NCBI GenBank assembly: GCA_026018925.1
Contig: JAKSZU010000002.1
Coordinates: forward strand, 93,816,975 to 93,880,974
DNA length: 64,000 nt
Direction of reading: 5' to 3'
Origin: Tupaia tana
Taxonomy: Eukaryota > Chordata > Mammalia > Scandentia > Tupaiidae
Shown here: in pieces, positions 1 to 10,452 of the stretch
How positions within the stretch are numbered: the stretch's first letter is position 1
Layout: every line of letters begins with the position of its first letter
Position numbers and translations under genes: made by a program
Notes under the pieces: model-generated
Seen by the model: the letters and a program-made list of their open reading frames with translations, nothing else
The model's database searches: none
Told to the model about the DNA's origin: nothing

Positions 1-494
1 CTAGGACTAGATAAATTTTACTCAAAACCTTGAAAATCATTACCACCTTTGCCAGAATATCATTTTTTTTCTCTTTCAATCAGTCTTTTTTTTAAAAGAA
101 GGTATACACTTGGTGAAATAAAATTATCTTTTACTGCTCATCCAAATATTAATGATGACTAATTGTGTGGGTATGTAGGAAATTAATAAAGTCTTTCTTA
201 TGCTGAAGTATAGGGGAGCACAGAGTGAAATAAAACGGGGAGGTAGAAAAGCGTAAAGTGGTTGAGCTTTCATCCTGAGAGGATACTCCAAGTGAACTTG
301 TCAAGGAAACTATTGTTGTTCTGGAAGATGAATGCATTTTTCTCCAACTGCCTTTATAGTCATAATTTAATACAAAGAATTATGATGTAATTACACCTGC
401 ACCTATGCTGGCAATATATCTTAGAGGTGCATTCAAATATAGTTCCAGGAAGCTTATCTGAGGCAAATCTTATACACGAGAAACAAGCTCACCA
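1..494. other. Unassigned A+T-rich DNA
   Basis: No repeat or exon is recognised. The open frame at 149-337 on the minus strand is short, has low-complexity composition and lacks any family signature, so it is not called. Confidence 0.5.
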
Positions 495-712
495 CTTGGC
501 CAGCCATGGTGGTACAGTGGTGAGCTGTGATGCTGAAACTACTTGGGAAGGTCCAGCACTCACACCGTGAAGTGTCCCTATGCATGCCACGTATGCCCTG
601 GCTAGCTGAAGCCAGGGAAGATTATGGCATAAAGACCTCATAGGAGATGCCTGGGTCTATTCTTCTCTCTTAGAAGAAATAAATAAAAACTGAAAAAATA
701 AAAAAAAGAGAG
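495..712 (+). mobile_element. tRNA-derived SINE, family B
   Basis: The head 'ttggccagccatggtggta' is followed by a diverged body and an A-rich tail with 'aagaaataaataaaa'. The layout matches the other family B copies in this window (14159, 20437, 34282, 53364). It is strongly diverged, and I could not fix a target-site duplication. Confidence 0.6.
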
Positions 713-1180
713 AGAAAGATATCAAATATTTGATTCAAAGGTTGGTAGCAGTGATAGATTCGTGTGTTTTAAAGCCTCACTAGCTGTTGGGATTCAGAAG
801 CATTCCTTTGTGTGTTAGGCTTGCTGTTGCATGCCATTCACTCCAGGGAATGGGTTCTTCATCCTCCTTGAAACACTTTTCCCTGACTTCCTGAAACTGA
901 TTTATTCCTCTGACTATTCCTTTGCTGTTTTTCTGTAAGGCCATTCTTCTCTATCCAGTCTATGGATGTTGGCATTCCTTGAGGTTTCATTCTATTGACA
1001 GATTTGCTTCTTTTATGTTAATCTCTCTCCCTAAGTAATATAGTCATTATTCAATAAACATGTATTGAGTGTCTCCGGTAGTCAGCACTGTTCTATGTAT
1101 TTTGGATAAAAGAGTTAATAAAACATAAAATTCTTGTCTATAGAGAATTTACACTGTAGCAGGTTTCAATTACTTGATAT
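713..1180. other. Degenerate ancient dispersed repeat pieces
   Basis: Around 860-1010 and 1045-1160 the text resembles a widely dispersed mammalian repeat with the motif 'ttattgagcacctactatg' and a T-rich partner segment. The two pieces appear to lie in opposite orientations. I cannot name the family with confidence. Nothing coding is visible. Confidence 0.3.
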
Positions 1181-1241
1181 AGTTGACCCTTGAACAACAT
1201 GGGTTTGAAATGCATAGGTTCACTTACATGTGAATTTCTTT
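1181..1241 (+). mobile_element. MER2: MER2-like DNA transposon terminal fragment
   Basis: The segment starting 'agttgacccttgaacaac' matches the remembered terminus of MER2, a non-autonomous TcMar-Tigger element, just inside a TA dinucleotide. The match fades after about 60 bases and the other terminus is absent, so this is a truncated fragment. Confidence 0.7.
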
Positions 1242-1960
1242 TCTTTCTGTTTTATTTTACTTAACATCAAATTTATCATTTTAAATTAAGAATTTCCTCA
1301 AAAGTGAAAAACACAGGAAATAAATCCAGTATTCATCAATCTCAAAATATAGCCTTGATTCCAGGATACCTTCTCAGGTAGCTCCCTAGGAACCCAATAG
1401 TGGTGAGTTGAGGGTTCCTCTGTGCAAGATTTCTCACTGCTCCTCTCCTGAGTTTTAAGAAGGAGTCTGCAGGTGTTTTGTGCTGTCCCAGCAGTGGCCA
1501 TCCTTGACTCCATTTCTGTGTCTGTGATCCCAGGTGGGCAGGTCTTCTTATTCTTGCCACCGTTGCCCCAGGTGAAGTTTGACCATAATCTGGAGCTTTC
1601 TCATTGTGGGTGTGGTCTTTGTCGTTGTACACTGCTATGCAGACTACCAAAATGAATTTAAGGAGTGATCTGGGGATTACTCTTCACCTATCTCGGGGGT
1701 GACTGGTCACAGGTCTGCATAAGAGTGGGAGGGATAGAGCAGCACCTTCTAAATATGCTTTGCCACCTTGTGATCAAGATGAAACTTCTGTAGCAGGCTG
1801 GATCTCGTGGGGATGTCATCTTGCTATATATCGAGGGCAGCCACTGGTTCTATGTGGAGGCAGTGTAGGGTGTGGGACAGGAGGATGAAGTGGGCTACTT
1901 CATCACACTGGGACCTTTGGAGGGGTATCCCTGCACCTTCTCTTTCTTTACTTTTATCTC
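1242..1960. other. Unassigned DNA with a weak SH3-like relic
   Basis: No repeat is recognised here and the stretch is less A+T-rich than its surroundings. Forward translation around 1800-1925 gives an SH3-like pattern (a GDVILLY strand, SHWFYVEAV, then DEVGYF) broken by stop codons. A poly-A tail and flanking duplications are not seen. The 102-codon minus frame at 1342-1650 resembles no family I know. Confidence 0.25.
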
Positions 1961-2269
1961 CATAGTCAGAGGATTTTTTAAGATGTTAATCTGATCATGT
2001 CAGCAGCCCTTTTAGGATAAAGACCAAAATCCTTTCCAGAGCCCACTAACTCTTATATGATTTTTTCTCCATCTCTTTCCTCTCTCTATGTACTGTTGTC
2101 CTGCTTGCTCTTTAGCTTCAGCTTAGAGGCTTCCTTTCAAATTCCCAAACATGATATGTGCTTTCCAAATGTAGAAACTTTGCATATACAATGTCCTTAT
2201 TCTTCTCTTTGAGTGGTTAAGTCCTTTCCTCTTTAGTTTTCAGCACAAAGGTCACCTCCTCAGAGAAGC

Positions 2270-2859
2270 TGCATTAATCTGCTATTGCTGCCATGACAGG
2301 CAAAGTGGTTTAAACAACAGACACGTATTTTCTTGTAGTCCTGGAGGGCAGAATTCTAAGACTGAGGAGTTGACGGTTTTTCATTTTTTCTTTTTCTAAC
2401 CTTTCTTTCTCTTTTTCTTTCTTTCATAGAGAGAGAGATAAAGAGACAGGGACCTGCAGTGGGGTTTTGCCTTGCTGAAATCTTCCTTTCAGCCTTCCCA
2501 CCTCAGGGTCACAAGTGCATCAGTGTATTCGGGTTGACCTACAGTCCTAAACCTGTGCCTTCCCATGATTCCATACTGCACAGCAGCACCCTACTGCATG
2601 CACCACAGGGTGTAAGCCATAGCTGGTTTCTCTTGAGCCCTACGTCCTTGGCTTACAAACAGTCACCTCTTTTCCAATGTGCATGTATTTTTGGTGTCTT
2701 TTTCTCTTCTTATGAGGAGGACAATAATCCTATTGGATTGGGACCCCACTCTTATGACCTCATTTAACCTTAATTCTTCAAAGACTCTATCTCCAAATTT
2801 GGTCACATTGAAAATTAAATGAATGTTGAATTGGGGTAGGCACAATTTAGTCCATAACA
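2270..2859 (-). mobile_element. MLT1: MLT1/MST-type MaLR solo LTR, interrupted by a SINE
   Basis: The reverse complement carries the hallmarks of an ERVL-MaLR LTR: a start near 'ggactaaattgtgcctacc' and an end with 'gttgtttaaaccac' and 'ggcagcaatagcag'. The flanks 'gaagc' and 'gaaga' look like the 5-bp target-site duplication. A family B SINE occupies about 2384-2622. No internal region or second LTR adjoins it, so this is a solo LTR. Confidence 0.65.
2384..2622 (-). mobile_element. tRNA-derived SINE, family B, inside the LTR
   Basis: A T-rich tail, then 'agagagagataaagagacag', a body and a tRNA-like head at the right end show a minus-strand SINE. LTR similarity resumes at about 2625, which shows that the SINE inserted after the LTR. 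The boundaries are approximate. Confidence 0.55.
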
Positions 2860-2964
2860 GAAGATTCTCCTTGTTTTCCAGATTAGGTTAGGATGCTAGC
2901 TGTCTATCCTCTTAATACCTTGTATGTGTTACAATTAACCTTCAATAGTTTGTAATAATCAACA

Positions 2965-3495
2965 CTGTTTGCCATGCATAAGATCGGGCCCCTTCCTATC
3001 TCTGACTTCATGTTCTATCATTATCACCCTCATTCACTCTATTGCTCTTGAAGGTCTCCTAATAGGTCAGGAGCTTTCTGTCTGGAATCCTCTTGCCATA
3101 AAAAAAAGAAAAAATAGATCTCTCTTCTTTCAGGTCTCTGTTCAGATATCATGCCCTGGAGAGGCCTTCCCTGACCATGTATTTATAACATATTATCCCA
3201 AGCCTTAGAACCGCCAATGCCCTTAATATAATTTTGTTTATCTTCATATTAGGTTTTCAGAAAAGTCCTGACTCATTTTTTTGCATAGAAAAACATAGAA
3301 AATCCATCATGACTTTTCTGACAACCCAGTAGTACCATCTGCCATTATAATATATATTTATTTGTTTATTTGCTTACTATCTTCTTTATGCACCAAAATC
3401 TAAGCTTCATGAGTTCTGGCACAGAATCCACCCAGTCCAGTATAGATCCAGAACACAGGAAGCACTAAATTCATGTTTTTTGAATGAATTAATAG
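2965..3495 (+). mobile_element. L2: L2 LINE 3' end, split by a MITE
   Basis: Typical L2 phrases are present: 'caggtctctgttcagatatc', 'gaggccttccctgacca', and a tail ending 'ttttttgaatgaatt'. The 81-bp palindromic element at 3249-3329 interrupts it at a TA dinucleotide. Confidence 0.7.
3249..3329. mobile_element. Mariner-type MITE, copy 1
   Basis: The 81-bp element has terminal inverted repeats, 'ttaggttttcagaaaagtcc' at the left and the reverse complement of 'catgacttttctgacaaccc' at the right, and is flanked by TA on both sides. Size, TA duplication and palindromic form resemble MADE1 of primates, but the terminal sequence is different. Related copies lie at 10672, 31655 and 36009. It has no coding capacity and would have needed a mariner transposase in trans. 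Confidence 0.8.
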
Positions 3496-3930
3496 ATGTA
3501 TTTATTTGTATAGTTATTTGATTCTTAGTTATTTGTTCCACCAGACTATACTTTCATTTTAGAAATCATTATTATTTTATAATTGCCAAAGAACATGTAC
3601 ACTTGCCAAAGTGAAAGAAACCACTCATGGAAAGTGGTCATACTGTAATCTTTTTCCCTCCATTTCTTTCTCTATAAGGATTTGGGGCATGTGCACACAT
3701 GTTCCTGACATGTTTCTCCAACCACCAGAGCTAGGATTTGAGTCACAGCAGGTCATATGTGATCTGGCATTTCTATACACAGCATTTACCCTCTGTGCTA
3801 TGGGGCTAGTCCAGACTGTAATTTCTGTTATACAAGAAGAATGTCTGTTATGCTCACCAGTGACTCAGCACTTAAGACCTAGTAGCTTGTCCATAATATA
3901 TTTTTAGTAAATATTTATTAAATGAATGAA
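3496..3930 (+). mobile_element. L2: L2 LINE 3' end, split by an A-old SINE
   Basis: L2-like text at 3500-3594 ('gttccaccagactatac') continues after the SINE to a classic L2 tail, 'aaatatttattaaatgaatg', near 3910-3930. The copy is diverged and its left boundary is uncertain. Confidence 0.5.
3595..3815 (-). mobile_element. tRNA-derived SINE, A-old
   Basis: The minus-strand copy shows the body motif 'gatttggggcatgtgcaca' and the head end 'ctgtgctatggggctagtcc'. It has few CpGs and high divergence, as expected of the older subfamily. Confidence 0.7.
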
Positions 3931-4836
3931 TATTTCTGTAAAAAAATCAAAAGTAGTAAAAGTTTATAGAAAACATCTTGAAACAATTTGCAGAACATGA
4001 GAAGTTGCAGAATTTCTAGCTATTTCACAATTTATTCTGATTTAGCAGGGGTACACACTTGGTGTAAGCATGTCTTTTCTGGGCCAAATCTCTGTAAGGG
4101 GCCATAAAACTGCCTTCAGAGCACTATAAAAATTACAGGAGAAAGAGCATAACAGTATTTTTATTTCTAGAAATAATTCCTCTTCAAGAACCAAGTGTAT
4201 TCCCAGATAATTACTTTTTGGATGGTCCTTTAGTTCACCAATGAATGGGATTTCAGGACCAAATTATTTGAATGTTTTGTATGGATTGAAATAAATGTCT
4301 TCAAAAAACAAGGTAATAAAAGCATGTTTAGAAAGACTCTTATTTTAAACCAAGTATTATTAAGAAAGTGGATATGTTTTCTACACCTGTTTTATTTTTA
4401 GAGAATCTTAAAAGAGAGGAAAAGTAACCTATTATATTTAGATTATTTACTTAATCAAATCAATTTAATTACTTGTCCAAACAACTTGATAAAAATTATA
4501 TAAGAAATATCTGCAAATTCATAGAGAATTGTGTTCTTTCTTTTCCAAAATGTCTTGGTAGAAACCTAATTACTTGTTGAAAAGTACATGAGCCAAAAGA
4601 GGAACTATACCTATTGCCATTTTGATGTGCTACTCCACAAAGAGGAATATTTGAAAAAAAAATATTTGTTTAGTAAACTCAAACTTGTTTTTTTTTTCTC
4701 TCTTTGATATAGGTAAAATTCCAAATACTATGAAGTCTGTAAAAATAGCTAAAAACTTCTACTCTTCATAATTTTTTCCAAATTTTTTCTCTGCCTTCTT
4801 TTTATTTCATATTTTAAATACATATAAAATATGTCT
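3931..4836. other. Unassigned A+T-rich DNA
   Basis: No repeat family, exon or structured element is recognised. There are several A and T runs, for example near 4650-4700. Confidence 0.5.
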
Positions 4837-5092
4837 GGGGCCAGCTAATGGCATGGTGGTTAAGGTACTGACCCCACATGGTCAACTGCATGGTTCAAGT
4901 TCTGGAACTAGTGGCTTGAAAAACATGCCAGGTGCACGTGTTTGTGTATCCAAAATCCCAAAGGGAGAGAGAAATGAAGGAGAAGGGATTGCACTGTGAC
5001 TATTTCCCATGCTTTCTTACTTTCCCTCTCTTGTGCTCTCTTTCTAGAGAGGACATATGCTCTCTGGTGAAATTTTGAAAAAAGAGAAAGAA
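4837..5092 (+). mobile_element. tRNA-derived SINE, A-old
   Basis: Starts 'ggggccagctaatggcatgg' and keeps a B-box-like 'ggttcaagtt'. The purine tract 'gaaatgaaggagaagggatt' and a CT-rich tract follow, then a short A-rich end. Target-site duplications are not clear. Confidence 0.8.
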
Positions 5093-6086
5093 ACGATATC
5101 GCTGGAGTACAACTGAAGACATTATCATTGAGTCTAGATGTCCTATACTGCTAATATTTATTTCAGTGATTTAGAAGGTGCCAGAGTAGTGGAACTTCAT
5201 GGAAGGCACGACCTGGAATGTGCCTGGAGAATGGATGGGTATTTGAAAGACAATATTAAGAGAAAAGTACATTTTATGTGTGTGGAGAACATATCTGCAA
5301 AGGTCCAAAGTAGAACTGAGTAAAGTAAGTGGAGGGAAACCCATGAAATAAAGGGTGAAGAGAATTCTTCAGAAGCTTACAGAAGAGTTACTTGGGAAAT
5401 ATGACAGGATGTCAATGGGGGGAAACAAAAGATGTGGTTAAATAGTAGGTGGGTTTTTTGAAAACTGTGGTTGTACTTAAAGGGGTTGGTGTGGCTTTCT
5501 TCAACAGTGGCCAGAGATCCTGGGTTAGCACTTGCACAGCTGATGATGAGAATAATCGAGGGTGGGGACTGTGTCTTTCAGGCTGGTGAAAGAGGAATGA
5601 AGATCTGGATCTTAAACAAGGAAGAACTACAGTTGGAGAGTGGAATTTGACCCCCAGGTCAGGGTCAGACTTCCGAATGTGCTGGCTGACTGAATAAGTT
5701 TCCTGGGTCAGCCGTGGACCCTGAACACTTGTCTACTTGCTCTGTGTAGCTAGTAGAAACAAAATCTTTTTGATTCACATTTTATTAAGAAGTTCTGTAT
5801 CTGATGATTAAACGTATACATATAAAGATCATAATTGGTAACTAGCTTATATTTTGTCCTAAATTAACTATTACCAGGTTAATTGTATAATTTAAATTCC
5901 AGGAGACTAGAGGATTATGGAATAAGTTAAATATTTAAGCATTGTATTTTAGCTGCAAATTTTCTCAAGGAATATTTTTTAATGATTTTCAAATCATTAA
6001 TTTCATTTAAAAAGTATAAACTTAATTTTATTTCTTGTGGAACCTGTATATCAAGTATAATTAAGTCATTAAAAATATCTGAAATA
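5093..6086. other. Unassigned DNA, partly a degenerate ancient repeat
   Basis: At about 5190-5340, phrases such as 'gcctggagaatgg' and 'gagaacatatctgcaaagg' resemble the same unnamed ancient repeat as at 13420 and 53590. The rest (5340-6086) is unassigned. The 61-codon frame at 5138-5323 falls in this degenerate repeat and is not called. Confidence 0.3.
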
Positions 6087-6363
6087 GAGGCCAGCAGGTG
6101 GTGTGATGGTTAAGGCACTGGACTCCCACATGATCAACCATGGTTCAAGTCCTTAACCCAGTGGCTTGAAACTCACACCAGGTATATGTGCATGCATGCC
6201 CAAAATCCTGAGCAAAAATGGAGGAGAAGGGATTGAGATGTGGCCATACCCCCTGGGGGTGTGAGTTCTCACTTTCCCTTTCTCTTTCCCTTCATCAAGC
6301 ACATGTGCCCTATGCCAAAAAACTAAACAAAGCAAAACAAAACAACCGAAAAAAAAAAAAAAA
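6087..6363 (+). mobile_element. tRNA-derived SINE, A-old
   Basis: Starts 'gaggccagcaggtggtgtg' and keeps 'ggttcaagtcc' as the B-box-like motif. It ends in an A-rich tail with a run of about 15 A. It faces the minus-strand SINE at 6517, forming an inverted pair with a spacer of about 150 bp. Confidence 0.85.
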
Positions 6364-6516
6364 CTCAAATAAAAGTACACATAAACATATATAAGCAAAA
6401 GCTGAATAATGCCTGTAGGTGAGAAAATGATCACATCTAGAATACTTCTATAAGAAGAAAAAATGATACTGCCATATTAATTAGGGCATCTACCCTGTTT
6501 TTGTTTGTTTGTTTCT

Positions 6517-6782
6517 TTTTTTTTTTTTTGGAGAGGTTTTTTGCTATAGGGCGCGTGCGCTCGCCAGACAGACAGAGAGAGACAAAGAGACAGAAAGCGA
6601 GAAATCACCCTCCAGAGGGGATGGTCACGCCGCAATCCCTTCTCCTCCATTCTCCTCTCGGGATCTTGGGCACGCACGCACACGCGCCCAGCGTGAGTTG
6701 TAAGTCACCGGGTCCGAGACGCGAACCGCGGTCGACTACGTGGGAGTCCAGCGACATAGCCATTACGCTAACTGCTGGTTCC
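6517..6782 (-). mobile_element. tRNA-derived SINE, A-young
   Basis: A CpG-rich minus-strand copy. Read on the minus strand it starts 'gggaaccagcagttagcgta' and includes both GC-rich arms ('gggcgcgtg' and 'cacgcgccc'). It sits inside the T-rich tail of the older copy at 6783; 'tttgtttgttt' occurs on both sides as the likely duplication. Confidence 0.9.
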
Positions 6783-7056
6783 CTCTTTGTTTGTTTTTAA
6801 AGAGAGTTTTTGCTATAGGGCATGTGTGCTCGCCAGGGATACAGAGAGAGGCAGAGATACAGAAAGCGAGAAATCACCCTCTGGGGGAATGTGGCCATGC
6901 CATAATCCCTACTTCTCCATTCTCCTCTCAAGATTTTGGGCATGCATATACATGCGCCCCACATGAGTTTTAAGCCACCAGGTCCAGGATTCAAACAGCA
7001 GTGAACTATGTGGGAATCTAGTGACGTAACTAATATTTTATCTGCTGGTCCTCTGT
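6783..7056 (-). mobile_element. tRNA-derived SINE, A-old to intermediate
   Basis: A second minus-strand copy directly behind the 6517 copy, with more CpG decay ('gggcatgtgtgctcgcc', 'ccaggtccaggattcaaac'). The arrangement is an A-young SINE inserted into the tail of an older SINE, not a tandem duplication. Confidence 0.8.
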
Positions 7057-7793
7057 CTTGATATTTAACGGAGAATTCAGCAACACTAGCTCTCTAGTGT
7101 AATAGGCAACATTTGTGAGATTCAGAAATTTCACATTTTATAATGCAAATGGTCAGTACTTTTAAAAAGCAGATGTCCTTATTAATATGCATACAAGTCT
7201 AAAAAATATCAATGAAACAACAAATTATTCCCATTTGGAAACTGGTTGGTGCATGTGTTTAAAGTGTATACACACAAGCACACACAATCATAGTCTACAT
7301 TATCATGTTAGCTCTGTTCCTAATCTAGAAACCAAGAAACAATTAGGTTAATAAATTTTCCTTAAAAGTATCTTAAGTATAATACAGGTAGAATGATTAT
7401 GTTGGTGTGGGTGTCTCCATGTTTATGAATATGAATGAGCAAAGAAAATTATTACATGGGATTCTAAGTATTGTTCTTTGACAGGAGAGGAACAGATAAG
7501 ATGACGATGATCACTGATGGTGTGGATTATTATAGAAAACTATTCAGTACTTTCCTTTTGATGAACATTTGCAATAGTTATATTGTCCTTTTTGGTGAAA
7601 TTGTGCTTTGGTTTTAATTTAGACATTTAGAAAGATAGCTTTGATGCTTTCAAGGCCGTAATGACACCAATTTAGGTTGTCACATTAGAAATCGCCTAAA
7701 GTAAAGAACCTATTACTTAAAGTTGTTGTCTTTTCATTTGCTTAACCTAACTAGCAAGAATTTGGACATGAGAAGAATAAGAATCAAATGGTT
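7057..7793. other. Unassigned A+T-rich DNA
   Basis: Nothing recognised apart from a short purine/pyrimidine-alternating stretch near 7265-7290. The last 12 bases (7782-7793) are the left copy of the duplication that bounds the SINE-L1 composite. Confidence 0.5.
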
Positions 7794-7925
7794 GGGACCA
7801 GTAGGTGGCATGGTGGTTAAAGACTCTGGATTCCCACATGGACGACAGCAGTTCGAGTCCCAGATGTGATGGCTTGATTTTGCCCTTTCTCTCTCTGTCT
7901 CTTTCTGATCAAATTAAAAAATAAT
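7794..7925 (+). mobile_element. tRNA-derived SINE, A-short
   Basis: The head 'gggaccagtaggtggcatgg' with 'cagttcgagtcccag' passes directly into 'gccctttctctctctgtctc', so the roughly 110-bp body of A-old/A-young is missing. Copies at 17262, 56479 and 59150 have nearly the same junction, which suggests a short subfamily and not a private deletion. It begins exactly after a 12-bp sequence repeated at 8872-8883. Confidence 0.75.
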
Positions 7926-8871
7926 AATGACAGACAGAATTAAGAGAACAAAAAATGACTAAGAAAATGGCCAACTTAATGGTAGGTACAACTCCAGAAA
8001 TATCAATAATAACGTTGAATATTAACATCCAGGATTTAAATGGAAAGATCAGATCACAGTAACATTGTAAACTCAACAAAAGTGAGATTAATTACATGAC
8101 ACTGAACTGGCGAAACAGAATTCTGAATTTAGGCTAAAAATTACTATTTTCTTCTATGCTTTGTCTTCCAGATTTAAGGACTTTTGTTTTCTTTTGAGTT
8201 GTTGATAGGTTCAGCAATTTGTTAAATTTTAAAAATTGAAACATAAGCTTTTCTCCCTTCCTCTCCTGTCTGCAATTGGAAAATATTGGTGAGCATTCTT
8301 ATTTTCTGGCAGAATGGCTATCTGCCTAAAGTCAATAATATAATAGTATCTGTTGCCCTGCATCAGAAATTGAATTCTTATGAGGTTTTGTGCAAATAAC
8401 AGGCCAAATTCAGACTAAACTTATTATTATTTTACACATAAGTTAGTTTATACCTCTCTTTAGTAAAAGGGGAAATGGAGAGAGAAAAAATGTTTCAGAA
8501 GAAAATTACAGTGCACTTATCAATAAATATTAGCTTTGTCCATATTTTAGTTTAATTAACATCATTTGCAAATCAATAAAATGTGAATAAAACAGTTTAA
8601 TATGGGAGGAAAGGAAGAGAAAGGGGAAGTAAAAAATAGTAACAGTATGGTTAATTGACAAAAAAAAATGAGATGGTATTTGCTGATGATAATGTATATA
8701 GTAATATCTTCATCTTGACTGATATGCATGATATTCATGCTGGAAAAGGAAATGTTGTACACTGTAAAGAGATATGTGTTAAATGTAAATAAATAATAGA
8801 TAAATAAAAAAAGGAGAAAAAATATAATAACAACAAATGGAATTAAATAAATAAATCGTTCTTAGAAAAAA
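7926..8871 (+). mobile_element. L1: L1-derived segment with L1 3' UTR
   Basis: At about 7985-8035 the text 'atatcaataataacgttgaa' translates as ISIITLNIN, resembling the start of mammalian L1 ORF2. At about 8562-8800 there is an L1-like 3' UTR: a G/A-rich tract, 'gatgataatgtatatagtaa', then A-rich repeats. The middle (8060-8560) is not clearly L1. The unit ends at the right copy of the 12-bp duplication 'aatcaaatggtt'. Confidence 0.5.
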
Positions 8872-9011
8872 AATCAAATGGTTATGGACTGATATTCATA
8901 AACCGATGGAAACATGAATACATATGTATGTTTTTACATGTTATATTTTCAAATTTTAAAGATATGCACATATATAAATATATAATTGCATATGTAATAA
9001 ATACTTCAGAG

Positions 9012-9401
9012 CAGTGGTCTCCAACAGGCAGCCAGTGAGCAGCCTTGTAGAAGACAACCCATGAGAGGGTGCGGGAGGCGTTGATCCTGGGATGACCCAA
9101 GAGCACCACATCTACCATGAACCTAATTTCTACCACACTGCAATATACTGAAACTATCATACAACAATAGGGTTCACACTCTTATGAGAACCCAATACCA
9201 CCACTAATCAGACAGGAGGTGGAACCCAGGCCACAATGAGAGCAACTGGGGAGTGGCTGCAAATACAGATGAGACCTCGCTTGCTCATCTGTCACCAATC
9301 CCATTGTTATGTAGCCCAATGGACCAGCATCAGTCTGTGGCCTGGCCCCTAACAAGCCATGGACCAGCACTGACCAGCAACCTGGGACTTGGGGACCCCT
9401 G
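9012..9401. mobile_element. Non-autonomous hAT (Charlie-like) DNA transposon
   Basis: Terminal inverted repeats 'cagtggtctccaaca' and 'ggggacccctg' bound a 390-bp element, flanked by imperfect 8-bp duplications (cttcagag and atttagag). Internal phrases such as 'gtggctgcaaatacagatga' fit a well-known mammalian hAT family whose name I cannot place. No transposase remains. Confidence 0.75.
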
Positions 9402-10420
9402 ATTTAGAGTCTTCAACAGGACCATGGGCAAAATACAGCTAGTATCTTTGTATTTCTACTATAACTCATATACACAGACCCGTAACATTTATTATTCAAT
9501 TTTATGTATTTGGTTATATGGCTATTCATTCTCTCTGTGCTGCAGATCTCTGAGGACTGATAGTTACAGTTCATCTCCCCACCCTGAGAGTCTAGCATAG
9601 TGCTAGGAAACAAAATACACTAAGAAATCTCTACTAGATGAATCATTCTTATTTTATTCTTACCTAAAACAGACATCTTTAAACTTCACTTGTAAAGAGA
9701 TATAACATATTTAATTGATCAGAACCCCTTGATTTACACATAAAACTTCCTTTCTATTTCACAGTTCAATCTCAGAGTATGCCAATGCTCCTGCTTAGAT
9801 AAAAGGAGAGATAGCTATGGCAATAGTTATATTTACAGTGCCCATAAGGTGCTTATGATTTGAACCACTTTAATAATTAATTATAAAAAGAAAATTCAGC
9901 TACACTTTGAGTGGCATTTTCACCAAATTTAATCTTATCATGTTTAATACTTTTTATTTTTGCTGCTTCTAAAATTCCAAGGTACATTAACAAAGCTCTT
10001 CATGCATCAAACATTTGTCAAATACGTTTTGCAAGATAAATTTATGCAAACACAATATCTTAGTTTAAAATAGTTAGCTGCTATTTCTTTTGTTTAACTT
10101 TTTACACAAAAAGCTCATTTTTTCTTTAGTTAGATAGTAATATAAAGAGAATAATTTTTTTTGTCTTATACTAGACTTCTTATTTTGATCATTTGTTTTG
10201 GGAATTTGAGCCTGTCAACACTGTAACAATATAACAAATTACTTCCCAGATTGAAGTAATTAAGGTATAAAATCTGACAGCTCTTTTGTGGTAAAAATTA
10301 GGCCTGATAATTGCTTTGCAAATTTACCCCCACCTTATATTTCAGAAGGACCACAAAATACTACCGGTGAAAGGATTGCATCTTACAAATTTTCACTTAT
10401 CTTATTGGCTGTGTTTTATA

Positions 10421-10452
<32 letters not shown>

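Larger units (their letters stand above)
1961..2960 (+). mobile_element. L2: L2 LINE 3' part, split by an MLT1-type LTR
   Basis: Text from 1961 to 2269 follows the L2 3' region: 'ctgatcatgtca', 'aggataaagaccaaa', then 'ggtcacctcctcagagaag'. It is interrupted at 2270-2859 by the LTR and seems to resume at about 2870-2960. L2 was an ancient non-LTR retrotransposon and this copy is inert. Confidence 0.65.

Noticed and set aside
1342..1650. 102-codon minus-strand frame in non-repeat DNA
   Set aside because: No recognised family, no splice-bounded exon structure, and overlapping frames on both strands.
6517..7056. Two adjacent SINEs considered as a dimeric SINE
   Set aside because: The copies differ in age, and a T-rich tail with a repeated flank separates them, which fits insertion of one into the tail of the other.
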